64,000 bases of DNA from an uncultured Candidatus Melainabacteria bacterium (GTDB lineage: Bacteria > Cyanobacteriota > Vampirovibrionia > Gastranaerophilales > Gastranaerophilaceae), in contig CAKUZL010000007.1 in assembly GCA_934718085.1 (NCBI GenBank), forward strand, positions 1 to 64,000, written 5' to 3'. The notes beneath the pieces are model-generated. The model was not told where the DNA came from and ran no database searches. It saw nothing but the letters and a program-made list of their open reading frames with translations. Below, piece by piece: positions 33,398-42,752 of this stretch. The translations under genes and the position numbers were made by a program. The stretch's first letter is position 1, and each line of letters opens with the position of its first letter.

Positions 33398-34183
33398 ATG
33401 GAAAAATTGAAAACGACGGTTTTTGTGAAACAGGTGCCGGATGCACGGGAAATAAAGCGAAACGAGGACAATACGCTCGACAGAACAAACGCGGAAAATA
33501 TCATCAATCCGTGTGACGAGTATGCGCTCGAAGCGGCGCGGGGCGTTGAAAACAACGAAATTACGGTTGCTTCGATGGGCCCGATGCAGGCATGCGAAAT
33601 GCTTGACAAGCTTGCGGCACGCGGGGCGAAAAATCTGTATTTGCTTTCGGATAAGCGGTTTGCCGGGTCGGATACATACGCGACGTCGTACGTTTTGGCG
33701 CAGTTTGTCAAAAAATATACTCCCGACGCCGATTTGATACTGTGCGGGCAGATTTCGACCGACGGGGACACCGCTCAGACGGGACCCGGGATTGCGACGA
33801 GACTCGGGTATTCTTTGGTTACTAACGTTATCGAGGTCGAAGCGGTCGAAAACGGCTACGTTTTGGTCACTCAAAAGACAGAATGCGGCACGCGACGGGT
33901 GAAAGCGAACTTTCCCGCGGTAGTGTGCGTCAAAAAAATCGGACGTGAGCCTCAAATTCCGACAATCGCCGAAACGATTGCCGCAAAAGGCGTAAAAACA
34001 ACCGTTCTGACGGCGGACGATATCGACGCCGACCCGGAAAAAATCGGCTTGAAGGCTTCCCCCACAAGGGTTAAGAAGGTTTTTGTTCCGAAAATGAAGC
34101 GCGAAGGAAAAATTTTCGCCGACGCGGAAGAATTTGCCGTTGCGGTTGCCGAAGAAATAAAGAAGGCGGGCAAAAATGCGTAA
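33398..34183 (+). CDS. etfB: electron transfer flavoprotein subunit beta
   Basis: A 261-residue EtfB: TVFVKQVPDAREIKRN at the start, NPCDEYALEAA, TVASMGP, LILCGQISTDGDTAQTGPGI (AMP/FAD region) and VCVKKIGREPQIPT. The CGQ-x-STDGDTAQ-x-GP form is closer to the bifurcating and caffeyl-CoA/butyryl-CoA types than to the mitochondrial type, but this needs a tree. It is followed by etfA with an 8-bp overlap. No acyl-CoA dehydrogenase or FixC/FixX gene is adjacent. Confidence 0.92.
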   Translation: MEKLKTTVFVKQVPDAREIKRNEDNTLDRTNAENIINPCDEYALEAARGVENNEITVASMGPMQACEMLDKLAARGAKNLYLLSDKRFAGSDTYATSYVLAQFVKKYTPDADLILCGQISTDGDTAQTGPGIATRLGYSLVTNVIEVEAVENGYVLVTQKTECGTRRVKANFPAVVCVKKIGREPQIPTIAETIAAKGVKTTVLTADDIDADPEKIGLKASPTRVKKVFVPKMKREGKIFADAEEFAVAVAEEIKKAGKNA

Positions 34184-35156
34184 AATAATTGTTTATTGCG
34201 AACTTCAAAACGACGAGCCGTCAAAAATTTCGCTCGAGCTTATTTCCAAAGCGCGCGAGCTTGCGACGGACGACGGAACGGTTATCGCCCTGATAGTCGG
34301 GCGTCCCGAGAACCCTCAGTTTAAGCGAATTTCGACCGCGGGAGCCGATAAAATAATCGTGCTCAACGAGCCGATTTTCGAACAATACTGCCCGACAACC
34401 TTTGCGGAAGGGATTTTCAGGGTTGCGGAGAATGAAAAACCTGACGTAATGTTGTTCGGCGCAACGTGCGAGGGAAGGGAGCTTGCGCCTTGCGTGACGA
34501 CGCTTTCGGGTGTCGGACTGACTGCGGACTGCACGGGGCTCCGGTTTTCGGACGACGGCATGCTCGAGGCGACCAGACCCGCATTTTCCGGAAACGTATA
34601 CGCGACAATAGTTTACGACGCAAAGCCGTACTGCGCGACGGTTCGCAGAGGGGTTTTCGCCGAAAAATATTTTGACCGCAAAACGACGGTCGTTTACAAA
34701 AACGTATTCATCGAAACCCCGCGAAATACCGAGATTTTGAACAATATTCCCGAATACGGTTCGGGCGACGAAATCGAAAACGCGAAAATTCTCGTTGCGG
34801 GAGGCGCGGGAGTCAAAAATTATAACGGTTTCGAGCTTTTAAAAGACCTTGCTCACGAAGCGGGGGCAAGCGTTTGCGCATCGCGTGCGGCAACCGAAAA
34901 AGGGCTTGCCGATGAGAGTTTGAGGGTCGGTCAGACGGGAAAAACCGTCAACGCGAACTTCTACCTTGCCTGCGGCATTTCGGGCGCGGCTCAACACATC
35001 GCGGGAATAACCTCCTGCGGCACAATCGCGGCAATCAACACCGACAAAGACGCACCGATTTTCGAATACTCGGATTTCGGCTGTGTCGGCGATTTCGCGC
35101 AAATTATCCCGCTTATTGTCCAAAAATTAAGAATACAAAAAGAAAAGGAGACATAA
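34176..35156 (+). CDS. etfA: electron transfer flavoprotein subunit alpha
   Basis: A 326-residue EtfA. The N-terminal domain includes DVMLFGATCEGRELAPCVTT and the C-terminal FAD domain has the classic ASRAATEKGLADESLRVGQT, GKTVNANFYLACGISGAAQH and TIAAINTDKDAPIFEYSDFG motifs. It forms the EtfAB heterodimer that carries electrons between dehydrogenases and the quinone or ferredoxin pool. The MFS gene begins one base after the stop, so the three genes form an operon. Confidence 0.94.
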   Translation: MRKIIVYCELQNDEPSKISLELISKARELATDDGTVIALIVGRPENPQFKRISTAGADKIIVLNEPIFEQYCPTTFAEGIFRVAENEKPDVMLFGATCEGRELAPCVTTLSGVGLTADCTGLRFSDDGMLEATRPAFSGNVYATIVYDAKPYCATVRRGVFAEKYFDRKTTVVYKNVFIETPRNTEILNNIPEYGSGDEIENAKILVAGGAGVKNYNGFELLKDLAHEAGASVCASRAATEKGLADESLRVGQTGKTVNANFYLACGISGAAQHIAGITSCGTIAAINTDKDAPIFEYSDFGCVGDFAQIIPLIVQKLRIQKEKET

Positions 35157-35157
35157 C

Positions 35158-36540
35158 ATGAACACCAACGAAGACACAGGCTTGAAGCGTTTTTCGACGA
35201 TTCAACTGCTGAATTTCTGCCTCGGATTTTTCGGGCTGCAGTTCGCCTGGCAAATGAGAATTATCCTCTCGGGACCCGTTACCGAAGGATTAGGCGCGTC
35301 ACCGCTGCTTTTCGGGCTTATCTGGCTTGCGGGACCCGTCACGGGCATGGTCGTACAGCCCCTTATCGGCGCAATGAGCGACAACACGCATTCGAAATTC
35401 GGACGAAGAAGACCCTACATTCTCGCGGGCGCGCTGCTTGCAAGCGTCGCGCTTCTGCTCCTCCCCGAATCGGCTCCGATTATCGCAAAACTTCAGTCGT
35501 TGCTGCCTTTCGAGCTTCCCAAACTCACGGCTCTCGTTTTTGCGGCAGCCATGATTTGGATTATCGACGCATGCGTCAACGCGGCTCAAGGTCCTTACAG
35601 AGCGATTATTCCCGATAACATCCCCAAAGATCAACACGCCGTCGCAAACTCGTATCTGAGCTTCGCAATCGGCCTGGGCTCGGTCATTGCGGCAGGTACC
35701 GCCCCCGTTTTGAGTAAGTGTTTCGGCTACACGATGAGCATCGGCGCGCAATTCGCAATGGCGGCAATCGCCTTCTCGGGCGCAACAATCTGGACTTGCC
35801 TGACCCTCAAAGAAAGAGACAACTCCAAAGACGTTGCCGCAACTGCCGAAAACACGGACGACACGCCGTTCCTCCAAAAAATGAAGGACTTTTTCTCGAC
35901 CTCTCCCGAAGTCGCAAAAATCTGCACGATGCAACTTTTCACTTGGGTCGGAATTATGAGCATGTTCATTTTCTTCACCCAATTTTCGGTTCACACGGTG
36001 TTCCAAATCCCCGATTTGACGGACGTCGGCGAAACCGTCAAAAAACTCTACGATGCAAAAGTCGTCACCGCAACAAACTTCTCGTCAATCTGCTTCGCGG
36101 TGTTCAACCTCGTTTGTTTCCTGGTTTCGCTGCCTTTGGGGCTCATCGCTTCAAAATACGGAAACAAAAATATCCACTCGATTTCCCTCGCGATTACCGC
36201 CGTCGCGTTCGGCGCAATGACCTTCGTCTACGACAAAACCGCCGTTCTCGCGCTCATGGCGATTGCGGGCATCGGCTGGGCAAGCACTTTGGCTATGCCG
36301 TTCGCAATGTTGTCGGAATTCATCAAAAAAGGCTCCGAAGGCTCCGTTATGGGTATTTTCAACATCTTCATCGCGGGTCCTCAGGTTTTGGTCTGCACGC
36401 TGTTGGCGTGGTTCATTAACCAATGCTCGTTCGAAACCGTCGGAGGAATCAACTATCACTGGGAATACGCCCTCGCTGCAGGTGCCGTCACCTTGCTTAT
36501 CGCGGCAATAATCTCCCAAACGATAAAAGAAGGCAAATAA
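35158..36540 (+). CDS. MFS transporter, sucrose/GPH (SLC45)-like
   Basis: A 460-residue 12-helix transporter. Near residues 80-95 it has the loop-2 motif SKFGRRRPYILAGA, the hallmark of the SLC45/plant sucrose symporter and GPH branch, and an N-terminal LGFFGLQFAWQMRIILSGPV, with LAGPVTGMVVQPLIGAMSD as in that group. The probable substrate is a sugar or glycoside. Its tight linkage to etfBA is odd for a sugar carrier and could mean the solute is a substrate of an Etf-linked dehydrogenase. Preceded by AAAAGGAGA and ended by a strong terminator. Confidence 0.82.
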   Translation: MNTNEDTGLKRFSTIQLLNFCLGFFGLQFAWQMRIILSGPVTEGLGASPLLFGLIWLAGPVTGMVVQPLIGAMSDNTHSKFGRRRPYILAGALLASVALLLLPESAPIIAKLQSLLPFELPKLTALVFAAAMIWIIDACVNAAQGPYRAIIPDNIPKDQHAVANSYLSFAIGLGSVIAAGTAPVLSKCFGYTMSIGAQFAMAAIAFSGATIWTCLTLKERDNSKDVAATAENTDDTPFLQKMKDFFSTSPEVAKICTMQLFTWVGIMSMFIFFTQFSVHTVFQIPDLTDVGETVKKLYDAKVVTATNFSSICFAVFNLVCFLVSLPLGLIASKYGNKNIHSISLAITAVAFGAMTFVYDKTAVLALMAIAGIGWASTLAMPFAMLSEFIKKGSEGSVMGIFNIFIAGPQVLVCTLLAWFINQCSFETVGGINYHWEYALAAGAVTLLIAAIISQTIKEGK

Positions 36541-36617
36541 CGAATGTCGGGTGTCGAGATAGTTTCAATCGCCGATATTGTCGCCCGAATAATTGATAAC
36601 GATTGACACAAATAATT

Positions 36618-36643
36618 AAAAAGCCGCGCAATGCGGCTTTTTT
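36618..36643 (+). terminator. terminator of the etf-MFS operon
   Basis: AAAAAGCCGC, loop gcaat, GCGGCTTTTTT. Strong intrinsic terminator 78 bases past the MFS stop. Confidence 0.9.
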
Positions 36644-36672
36644 ACTGTCGAACAATTGCCCGACCCGCAAGA

Positions 36673-36705
36673 AACGTTGGGATAGAACCCCCGGTACCTG
36701 CAATG
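36673..36705 (+). repeat. core repeat, degenerate
   Basis: CGTTGGGATAGAACCCCCGG followed by TACCTGCAATG. Same layout as the copy at 41034. The rest of 36644-36827 holds no gene. Confidence 0.6.
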
Positions 36706-36827
36706 CCGTTCAAAACTTAAACATGTATTTAGCAGTTGCTGTTTAACAAAACTCTGTTTTTTCAAAAACAGGATTTTAAAAATGTTTTACATTTGTAAAA
36801 TTGACCATCATGTTTTTCGGATTGAAT

Positions 36828-38822
36828 TTATTTGCGTTTTTCCGCGGCGTTGCGGAGTTTTTTGAGAGTGTCGCGGATTTGTGCGGCTTTTTCGAAGTCC
36901 AAAACGGAGGCGGATTTTTTCATTTCTTTTTCGAGTTTTGCAATGAGTTTGGGTAGGTCTTTTTCGGAGATATTTTCGGCGACGGCGCGTTCGGCGATGA
37001 CGTCTTCGACGTTTCTCGAGCTCGAGAGCATAGTGAGCAGGTTATTTTCGATGGGTTTAACGATGGTTTTGGGGATAATGCCGTGTTTTTCGTTGTATTC
37101 TTTTTGAATTTTTCGGCGGCGGTTTGTTTCGGAAACGGCGGCTTTCATGCTGTCGGTCATGCGGTCGGCGTACATAATTACTTTGGAGTTTGCGTTTCTT
37201 GCTGCGCGGCCGATTGTTTGGATAAGGCTTGTTTCGGAGCGCAGGAACCCTTCTTTGTCGGCGTCGGTGATGATTACGAGGGCGGCTTCGGGGATGTCGA
37301 GCCCTTCTCTGAGCAGGTTTACGCCGACCAGAACGTCGATTTTGCCGAGTCTTAAATCGCGGAGGATTTCGACACGTTCAATCGGGGTGATTTCGCTGTG
37401 AAGCCAGGTTGCCTTGATGTCTGCTTTTACGAGGTAATCGGCGATTGCTTCGGCGGTTTTTTTTGTGAGTGCGGTAATCAAAACGCGCGCGCCGGCGTCG
37501 ACGGTCAGCCTGATTTCTTTTATAATGTCGTCGATTTGGTTTTTTACGGGGCGGATGAAGATTTCGGGGTCGAGAAGTCCGGTCGGGCGGATTATTTGTT
37601 CGACAAGGGCTTCGGAAACGTCTTTTTCGAACTCTCCCGGCGTTGCGGAAACGAAAATTCTTTGACCGATTCTTTCTTCGAATTCTTCGAATTTGAGAGG
37701 GCGGTTGTCTTTTGCGCAGGGCAGGCGAAACCCGTAATCGACGAGAATGCTTTTTCTGGAGGCGTCTCCGTTGTACATCGCGCGAAGTTGCGGGATTGTG
37801 ACGTGAGACTCGTCGGTGACGGTCAGAAAATCGTCGTTGAAGTAGTCCAAAAGTGTTGCGGGCGGAGTTCCGGGCGCGCGGCGTTCCAAAATCCGCGAGT
37901 AGTTTTCGACACCCGAACAGTAGCCCGTTTCGCGGAGCATTTCGATGTCGTAATTTACGCGCTGTTCGAGTCTTTGTGCCTCGAGAAGCTTATTTTGCGA
38001 ATTAAACAACGCCAGCTGCGACGCAAGCTCTTGTCTGATAAGCTTTACGGTGGTTTCCATGTCGTCGTCGTCCGACAGATAATGCACCGCGGGAAAAATT
38101 GTGATTTTGTCGGGAACCTCGACGATTTCGCCGGTTACGGGGTTAATTCGGGTAATTTTTTCTATTTCGTCGCCGAAAAACGAAATTCTGATGACCTCGC
38201 TGTCATAGGAGGGCAAAATTTCGACAACGTCGCCTCTTGCGCGGAAGTTGGAGCGCGTGAGTTCGAGGTTGTTGACGGTGTACCTTACGGTTATGAGGTA
38301 TTTAAAAAAGGCGTCTCGGTCGAGAGAATCGCCGACGCTCAGTGTTACCGCACCTTTGAAGTAATTTTCGGGCAGCCCCAAACCGTAAATGCAGCTGACC
38401 GAAGCGACCACGATTACGTCGTCGCGCTCGTAAAGGCTTCTTGTCGTATGATGTCTGAGTCTGTCGATTTCATCGTTTATGGCGGATGACTTTTCGATAT
38501 AGGTGTCGGTGCGCGGAATATAGGCTTCCGGCTGATAATAGTCGTAATAACTGATGAAATATTCGACCGCGTTATCGGGAAAAAGTTCTTTGAATTCCTC
38601 GTAAAGCTGTGCCGCAAGCGTTTTGTTGTGCGCAATTACGAGAGTTTGCCGCTGCATTTTTTCGATAACGTTCGCAATCGCAAAAGTTTTCCCCGAACCC
38701 GTAATCCCCAGCAGAGTTTGATTTTTATAACCCCGATTAAGCCCGTCGACAAGCTCGTTTACGGCTTTTTCCTGGGCATCCGACATTGAATATTTGCTCG
38801 ATATTTTGAAAAGTTTACTCAT
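36828..38822 (-). CDS. uvrB: excinuclease ABC subunit B
   Basis: A 664-residue UvrB: Walker A LLGITGSGKTFAIAN (about 37-51), the beta-hairpin region YYQPEAYIPRTDTYIEKSS, DESHVTIPQLRAMYNGD (DESH box), the SATPGEFE motif, ALTKKTAEAIADYL, VGVNLLREGLDIPE, TIGRAARNANSKVIMYAD and a C-terminal UVR domain (LEKEMKKSASVLDFEKAAQI). UvrB loads on damaged DNA with UvrA and positions UvrC in nucleotide-excision repair. It is divergent from a TPR gene. TATAAT ends six bases before its ATG, so the mRNA may be leaderless. Confidence 0.97.
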   Translation of the reverse strand: MSKLFKISSKYSMSDAQEKAVNELVDGLNRGYKNQTLLGITGSGKTFAIANVIEKMQRQTLVIAHNKTLAAQLYEEFKELFPDNAVEYFISYYDYYQPEAYIPRTDTYIEKSSAINDEIDRLRHHTTRSLYERDDVIVVASVSCIYGLGLPENYFKGAVTLSVGDSLDRDAFFKYLITVRYTVNNLELTRSNFRARGDVVEILPSYDSEVIRISFFGDEIEKITRINPVTGEIVEVPDKITIFPAVHYLSDDDDMETTVKLIRQELASQLALFNSQNKLLEAQRLEQRVNYDIEMLRETGYCSGVENYSRILERRAPGTPPATLLDYFNDDFLTVTDESHVTIPQLRAMYNGDASRKSILVDYGFRLPCAKDNRPLKFEEFEERIGQRIFVSATPGEFEKDVSEALVEQIIRPTGLLDPEIFIRPVKNQIDDIIKEIRLTVDAGARVLITALTKKTAEAIADYLVKADIKATWLHSEITPIERVEILRDLRLGKIDVLVGVNLLREGLDIPEAALVIITDADKEGFLRSETSLIQTIGRAARNANSKVIMYADRMTDSMKAAVSETNRRRKIQKEYNEKHGIIPKTIVKPIENNLLTMLSSSRNVEDVIAERAVAENISEKDLPKLIAKLEKEMKKSASVLDFEKAAQIRDTLKKLRNAAEKRK

Positions 38823-38828
38823 ACAGAT

Positions 38829-38880
38829 ATTATATTATATCACAAATACTCTTTACCAAAACAACTTCACGTTTTATAAT
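38829..38880. promoter_or_regulatory. divergent promoters of uvrB and the TPR gene, both leaderless-type
   Basis: For uvrB the minus-strand TATAAT (38829-38834) ends six bases before the ATG. For the TPR gene TATAAT (38875-38880) ends six bases before ATG 38887. The hexamer at 38852-38857 (TTTACC; GGTAAA on the other strand) is 17 bases from both and could serve as a shared weak -35. Confidence 0.5.
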
Positions 38881-38886
38881 AAACCT

Positions 38887-40725
38887 ATGGATAAATCGAT
38901 TTTGACTGAAAACATCCGAAAAATTTTCGCCCTGAAAGCGGAAGGCAAGTACAAACAGGCTCTCGAAAAGTTGCTCGAATTGCTTCGTCAATACCCCGAA
39001 AGCCCCGAAGTTATCGTCGAAACCGCCGATACCTACGAAAATTTAAACGAGTTCGACAAAGCCGTCGGCATGTTCGAACGCGCTATGCTCTTTGCGCCCG
39101 AAAATTCGGAAATAAAGTTCAAAGCGGCAAAACTTTACAAAAAAATCGCAAGAATCGACAAGTCACTCGATTTATTTAAGGAAATCGCCGAAAAATCGCC
39201 CGACAACGACAATTACGTCGAAGGCTACCTCCACGCGCTTTTCCTCGGCGGAAAATTCGAAGCCGTCGAAAAATTTTACGAAAACCACAAAAACCCGAAT
39301 ACCCCCGTCGAAGTCTACGTCATCGGTACCGCGCTCCAAATTGCGGGCAAGTCCGCCGATGCCGAAAACCTTTACCGCGAGGCAACCGAAAAACATTGCG
39401 TAAACCTCGACGTTTTAACGGCTTACGCCAATCTTTTGCGCGACAAAAACGAGTTTGAACAAGCACTTGCTCTGCTCGAAAAATTCCCGGAATTCAAGGT
39501 CGACCACCGCTATTTCTACCTTAAAGGCGAAATTTGCTTCGACATGAACAAAATCGACGAAACCATCTCGAATTTTTCCAAAGCGGTCAGGCTCGACTCT
39601 CAAAACTCGCTCTATTACTACTCTCTTGCCACCGCGTACTCGACGAAAGGTTTTCTCCGAGAGGCGGAAGACAACTACTACAACGCCCTGAAACTCAGCC
39701 CCAACAACCTTTTCTACATGTACACGCTCGCGTACCTGTTCTATATTTCGGGCAAGATTTCCAAGGCAAAAGAAAAAATTAACGCGATTTTGGCGATAAA
39801 CCCCCAAAATATCAACGCTTTGACCCTCAAAGCGCAAATTCTCCTCGACGAAAACGACGTCGTCGAAGCCGACGAAATTATCTCGAAAGTCATCGCTAAA
39901 AAACCCGACAACGACTACGCTCTGTACATCAAGGCGATGATTTTCAAAAAAATGAAGTGGTTTGACCGTGAAGAAGAATTTCTCGATCACGCGCTCGAAA
40001 TTATGCCGTGTTCCCCCGACTACCTCACCGAGGCGGTCGTCTGCTGCGCCGAACAACAAAAATTCGACAAAGCCGAAAAATTCTGCAACAAACTACTCGA
40101 ACTCAACAATAATTACATTTTCGCCTACATTTGGCTCGCAAAAATCAAAACCGCTCAAAACAAATTGCCCGAAGCTCTCGAACTTATCGGCAAAATCCTC
40201 GAATACGACAGAAATACCGCCGAAGCGTACGTTCTGAAAGCCGAAATTTTCGAACGCAACGAGCTTTTCAAAGAAGCTCTCGCGTGCATAAAATCTGCAC
40301 TTTCGATTAATCCGTCCGACAATTCCTGCTACAAAAAAGCGGGCGATTTGTATACCAAACTCGACGACTTTAAAAGCGCCCTCGTGTGCTACAAAGAAGC
40401 CTCCTCAAACGACGAATCGAACGTCGAACTCAAATACCTGTGCGCAAAATGCCTCGCAAAATTCGGAAACTTCAAAGAAGCCGCGGGATATTTTTCCGCC
40501 GCAAGTCGCCTGGATCCTGCAAATCCCGATATTGCCGTCGATTACTGCAATTGCCTCTGCGAAGAAAAAAATTATAAAGCCGCCCTTCAAGTTCTGAAAA
40601 AAGCCCTGCAATTCAACGATGACGGCGACGTTCGCAAAAAAATCAACATTGCCGTCGACCGCGTAAACCAAAAAATTAACTCGAAACTCTCAGGTCTCAA
40701 AAAATTCATCGGACTTAATTTCTGA
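38887..40725 (+). CDS. large TPR-repeat protein
   Basis: A 612-residue soluble protein with about 15-16 tandem tetratricopeptide repeats from end to end (YKQALEKLLELLRQYPESPE, FDKAVGMFERAMLFAPENSE, LREAEDNYYNALKLSPNNLF, FKEALACIKSALSINPSDNS, YKAALQVLKKALQFNDDGDV). No signal peptide or other domain. ATG 38887 is chosen because the 31 upstream codons overlap the promoter region and are AT-rich and hydrophobic. The long superhelix suggests an assembly or regulatory scaffold; a role in pilus or envelope assembly is possible but not shown. Confidence 0.85.
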   Translation: MDKSILTENIRKIFALKAEGKYKQALEKLLELLRQYPESPEVIVETADTYENLNEFDKAVGMFERAMLFAPENSEIKFKAAKLYKKIARIDKSLDLFKEIAEKSPDNDNYVEGYLHALFLGGKFEAVEKFYENHKNPNTPVEVYVIGTALQIAGKSADAENLYREATEKHCVNLDVLTAYANLLRDKNEFEQALALLEKFPEFKVDHRYFYLKGEICFDMNKIDETISNFSKAVRLDSQNSLYYYSLATAYSTKGFLREAEDNYYNALKLSPNNLFYMYTLAYLFYISGKISKAKEKINAILAINPQNINALTLKAQILLDENDVVEADEIISKVIAKKPDNDYALYIKAMIFKKMKWFDREEEFLDHALEIMPCSPDYLTEAVVCCAEQQKFDKAEKFCNKLLELNNNYIFAYIWLAKIKTAQNKLPEALELIGKILEYDRNTAEAYVLKAEIFERNELFKEALACIKSALSINPSDNSCYKKAGDLYTKLDDFKSALVCYKEASSNDESNVELKYLCAKCLAKFGNFKEAAGYFSAASRLDPANPDIAVDYCNCLCEEKNYKAALQVLKKALQFNDDGDVRKKINIAVDRVNQKINSKLSGLKKFIGLNF

Positions 40726-40807
40726 ACCTCCAAAATAAAAGACTCCCGAGTAATTTCGGCACACGAAGAGTGTTCGTCCGAACAAAACCGCTTGTTGCGC
40801 TAAAAAT

Positions 40808-41065
40808 CGCAGGTATCGGGGTTTGACCCGCGGCAATTCCGGCGGATTAAAGATATTTCGTTTTATGACTCTTTCTGTTTAGCTGTAGGTCCGCAATGTA
40901 GGTCAGGCGATGCCTGACCGTAAAGCCGGTCAAAATAATGCGGAAATCTTCCACCCCCCTAAAAAGCCCGAAGGGCTTTGGTTTGCATAAATATTAAAGA
41001 ACAAACGAAAAATTTCCTCTTCAACAAAAATTTCGTTGGGGTGGAAACCCCGGTACCTACAATGT
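40808..41065 (+). repeat. composite palindromic repeat element
   Basis: A degenerate core (40808-40830), GTCAGGC ga tGCCTGAC (40902-40918), CGTAAAGCCGGTCAAAATAA, hairpin AAAGCCCgaaGGGCTTT (40963-40979), GCATAAATATTAAAG and a full core ending CCCCGGTACCTACAATG (to 41063). It is the best-preserved member. The open frame that runs out of it on the plus strand is only repeat sequence. No gene is seen in 40726-41180. Confidence 0.8.
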
Positions 41066-41180
41066 TTTCAAGGTTTTCGTCGAAACGCAAGGTTTCGGTT
41101 GCACACGCCGCGCCAAACCCGCAAGAACTGCCGCGAGCCCTCCCTCGGCTTGATTGCTCCGTGAAGAGTTCGCTATGTTT

Positions 41181-41504
41181 TTATTTTATTACGCCGCCGT
41201 TGCCGCCGTCGATGTCGTTGCCTTCGAACAACGGGCGCAGCAGGACTATCGAGTTAATGTTAAGTTGTATGAAGTCGTGATATTCGATTTTTCTGTTCGA
41301 AAATTTTCTGTGTTTGATTTCGCAGTTTTTTATCGCGACGAACCGTTTTCCGCCGTTCAGGATATCGGAAATTATTCTGCTTTTTCTGCCGGTTTTGGGC
41401 ATAAAGACTTTTCCGGTTATTTCGTAGTCTTCGGTCACGACGAGAATTTTTTCGGACCAAACTCCGGTTATAAAATCGTTAGTAAAATCATTATCCGGTA
41501 CCAT
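41181..41504 (-). CDS. small conserved-looking protein at the end of the pilus operon
   Basis: A 107-residue protein, mostly beta by pattern: EKILVVTEDYEITGKVFMPK, RKSRIISDILNGGKRFVAIK and KIEYHDFIQLNINSIVLLRP. This looks like a small Sm/SH3-like or DUF6812-type single-domain protein; I am not sure of the family. AAAGGAGC precedes the ATG. It is 16 bp after pilC on the same strand, so it is likely the last gene of the pilus operon and might be a regulator of it. Confidence 0.65.
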   Translation of the reverse strand: MVPDNDFTNDFITGVWSEKILVVTEDYEITGKVFMPKTGRKSRIISDILNGGKRFVAIKNCEIKHRKFSNRKIEYHDFIQLNINSIVLLRPLFEGNDIDGGNGGVIK

Positions 41505-41520
41505 TAACAGCTCCTTTTTT

Positions 41521-42741
41521 CTAATTTATCAACTGATACGACTGGAACAACGGCAGGTAAAGCGATGCCGCCAAAAAGCATACCAGCCCTCCGATGAACA
41601 CCAACAGCGTCGGTTCTATCATTTTGGTCATGGTGTCGATGACTCGGTCGAGTTCGCCGTCGATGTATTTGACGCACTGATCCATCAGTTCGCCGAGACG
41701 CCCCGACTGTTCGCCCGTGGAAATCATAAACAGCACCATGCCGGGGAAAACTTTTGTCGCGCGCAGAGCTTCGGACAAATTTACCCCCGATTGAACTTTT
41801 TTGATTGCGTTTGCGACGGCTTTGTTCATAACCGCGTTACTGAACGTAATATTTGCAAGATAAAGGCAGTCGACGATTGCGATACCTGCTTCGTAGGCGA
41901 CCTGGAGGACGGACAAAAAGTTCGAAAACGCCGAGTATTTGAGCAAATCGCCTATCAGGGGAATTTGAATAACCATCGCGTCGATTTTTTTCCGCGAAAC
42001 GGGCCAACGCAAAAGGCTAACAATACTCCAGACGATTGTTGTCAAACCTATCGGAATTACGTACCAGCGGGCTTTCAGGAATTCTCCCGCGTTTATGCAG
42101 AACTGCGTAACCCACGGAAGGGGCGCGCCCATATCGTCGAACATTTTTTTGAACGCCGGGAAGACGAACAAAAGCATGATAAGCACGACCACGTGAGCCA
42201 AAATTACGACGAACACCGGATACGCCATTGCGGCGGTGATTTTGCCTCGGATGTTGCCTTCTTTTTTCAGAAGTTCGAGCAGACGTTCGAGGGTACGTTC
42301 CATTTCCCCGGATTCTTCGCCCGCTTTGATAAGTCCGACGTACACCAGACCGAAAATATTCGAATATTTCGCGATGGTGTCCGAAAATGTCGAACCCGCC
42401 ATAATCCGCTGTCTGATCTCTCTTGCAAGCATTCTTATTCTTCGGCTGTTTGCGTCCTGTTCGATGAAAATCAACGACTCGATGACGGGCAGCCCCGCCT
42501 TGTGCAGCGTGCAGAAAGTCGAGGTGAAGTCGGTTCTTTCTTTCAGGGTCAACGATTTTATCGCGAAGGAATTTGCGGGGTCGACTTTTGCCGCGTTCGC
42601 GCTCGCGTCGGCATAAACCTTCGTCGGCGTGAACCCGAGCTGTCTTACGCTTTGTCTCGCACTTCTCAGGTCGTCGGCTTCCACCTTTCCTTTTACGCTT
42701 TGTCCGTTTTTGTCAAATCCGTGGTAATTGTATACTGTCAT
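41521..42741 (-). CDS. pilC: type IV pilus/type II secretion inner-membrane protein PilC/GspF
   Basis: A 406-residue protein with two T2SSF domains (LTLKERTDFTSTFCTLHKAG at about 65-84, and FSNFLSVLQVAYEAGIAIVD in the second half), each followed by a membrane helix, and a third helix near the C-terminus. N-terminal YNYHGFDKNGQSVKGKVEAD is the usual PilC start. PilC/GspF sits in the inner membrane and connects the assembly ATPase with the pilin platform. 11 bp after pilB on the same strand. Confidence 0.93.
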   Translation of the reverse strand: MTVYNYHGFDKNGQSVKGKVEADDLRSARQSVRQLGFTPTKVYADASANAAKVDPANSFAIKSLTLKERTDFTSTFCTLHKAGLPVIESLIFIEQDANSRRIRMLAREIRQRIMAGSTFSDTIAKYSNIFGLVYVGLIKAGEESGEMERTLERLLELLKKEGNIRGKITAAMAYPVFVVILAHVVVLIMLLFVFPAFKKMFDDMGAPLPWVTQFCINAGEFLKARWYVIPIGLTTIVWSIVSLLRWPVSRKKIDAMVIQIPLIGDLLKYSAFSNFLSVLQVAYEAGIAIVDCLYLANITFSNAVMNKAVANAIKKVQSGVNLSEALRATKVFPGMVLFMISTGEQSGRLGELMDQCVKYIDGELDRVIDTMTKMIEPTLLVFIGGLVCFLAASLYLPLFQSYQLIN

Positions 42742-42752
42742 TTCTTAAATTC

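Noticed and set aside
40978..41280. Open frame of 100 codons beginning in the composite repeat
   Set aside because: Its first half is a repeat core and linker (GVETPVPTM), and the rest is antisense to the small gene at the end of the pilus operon.
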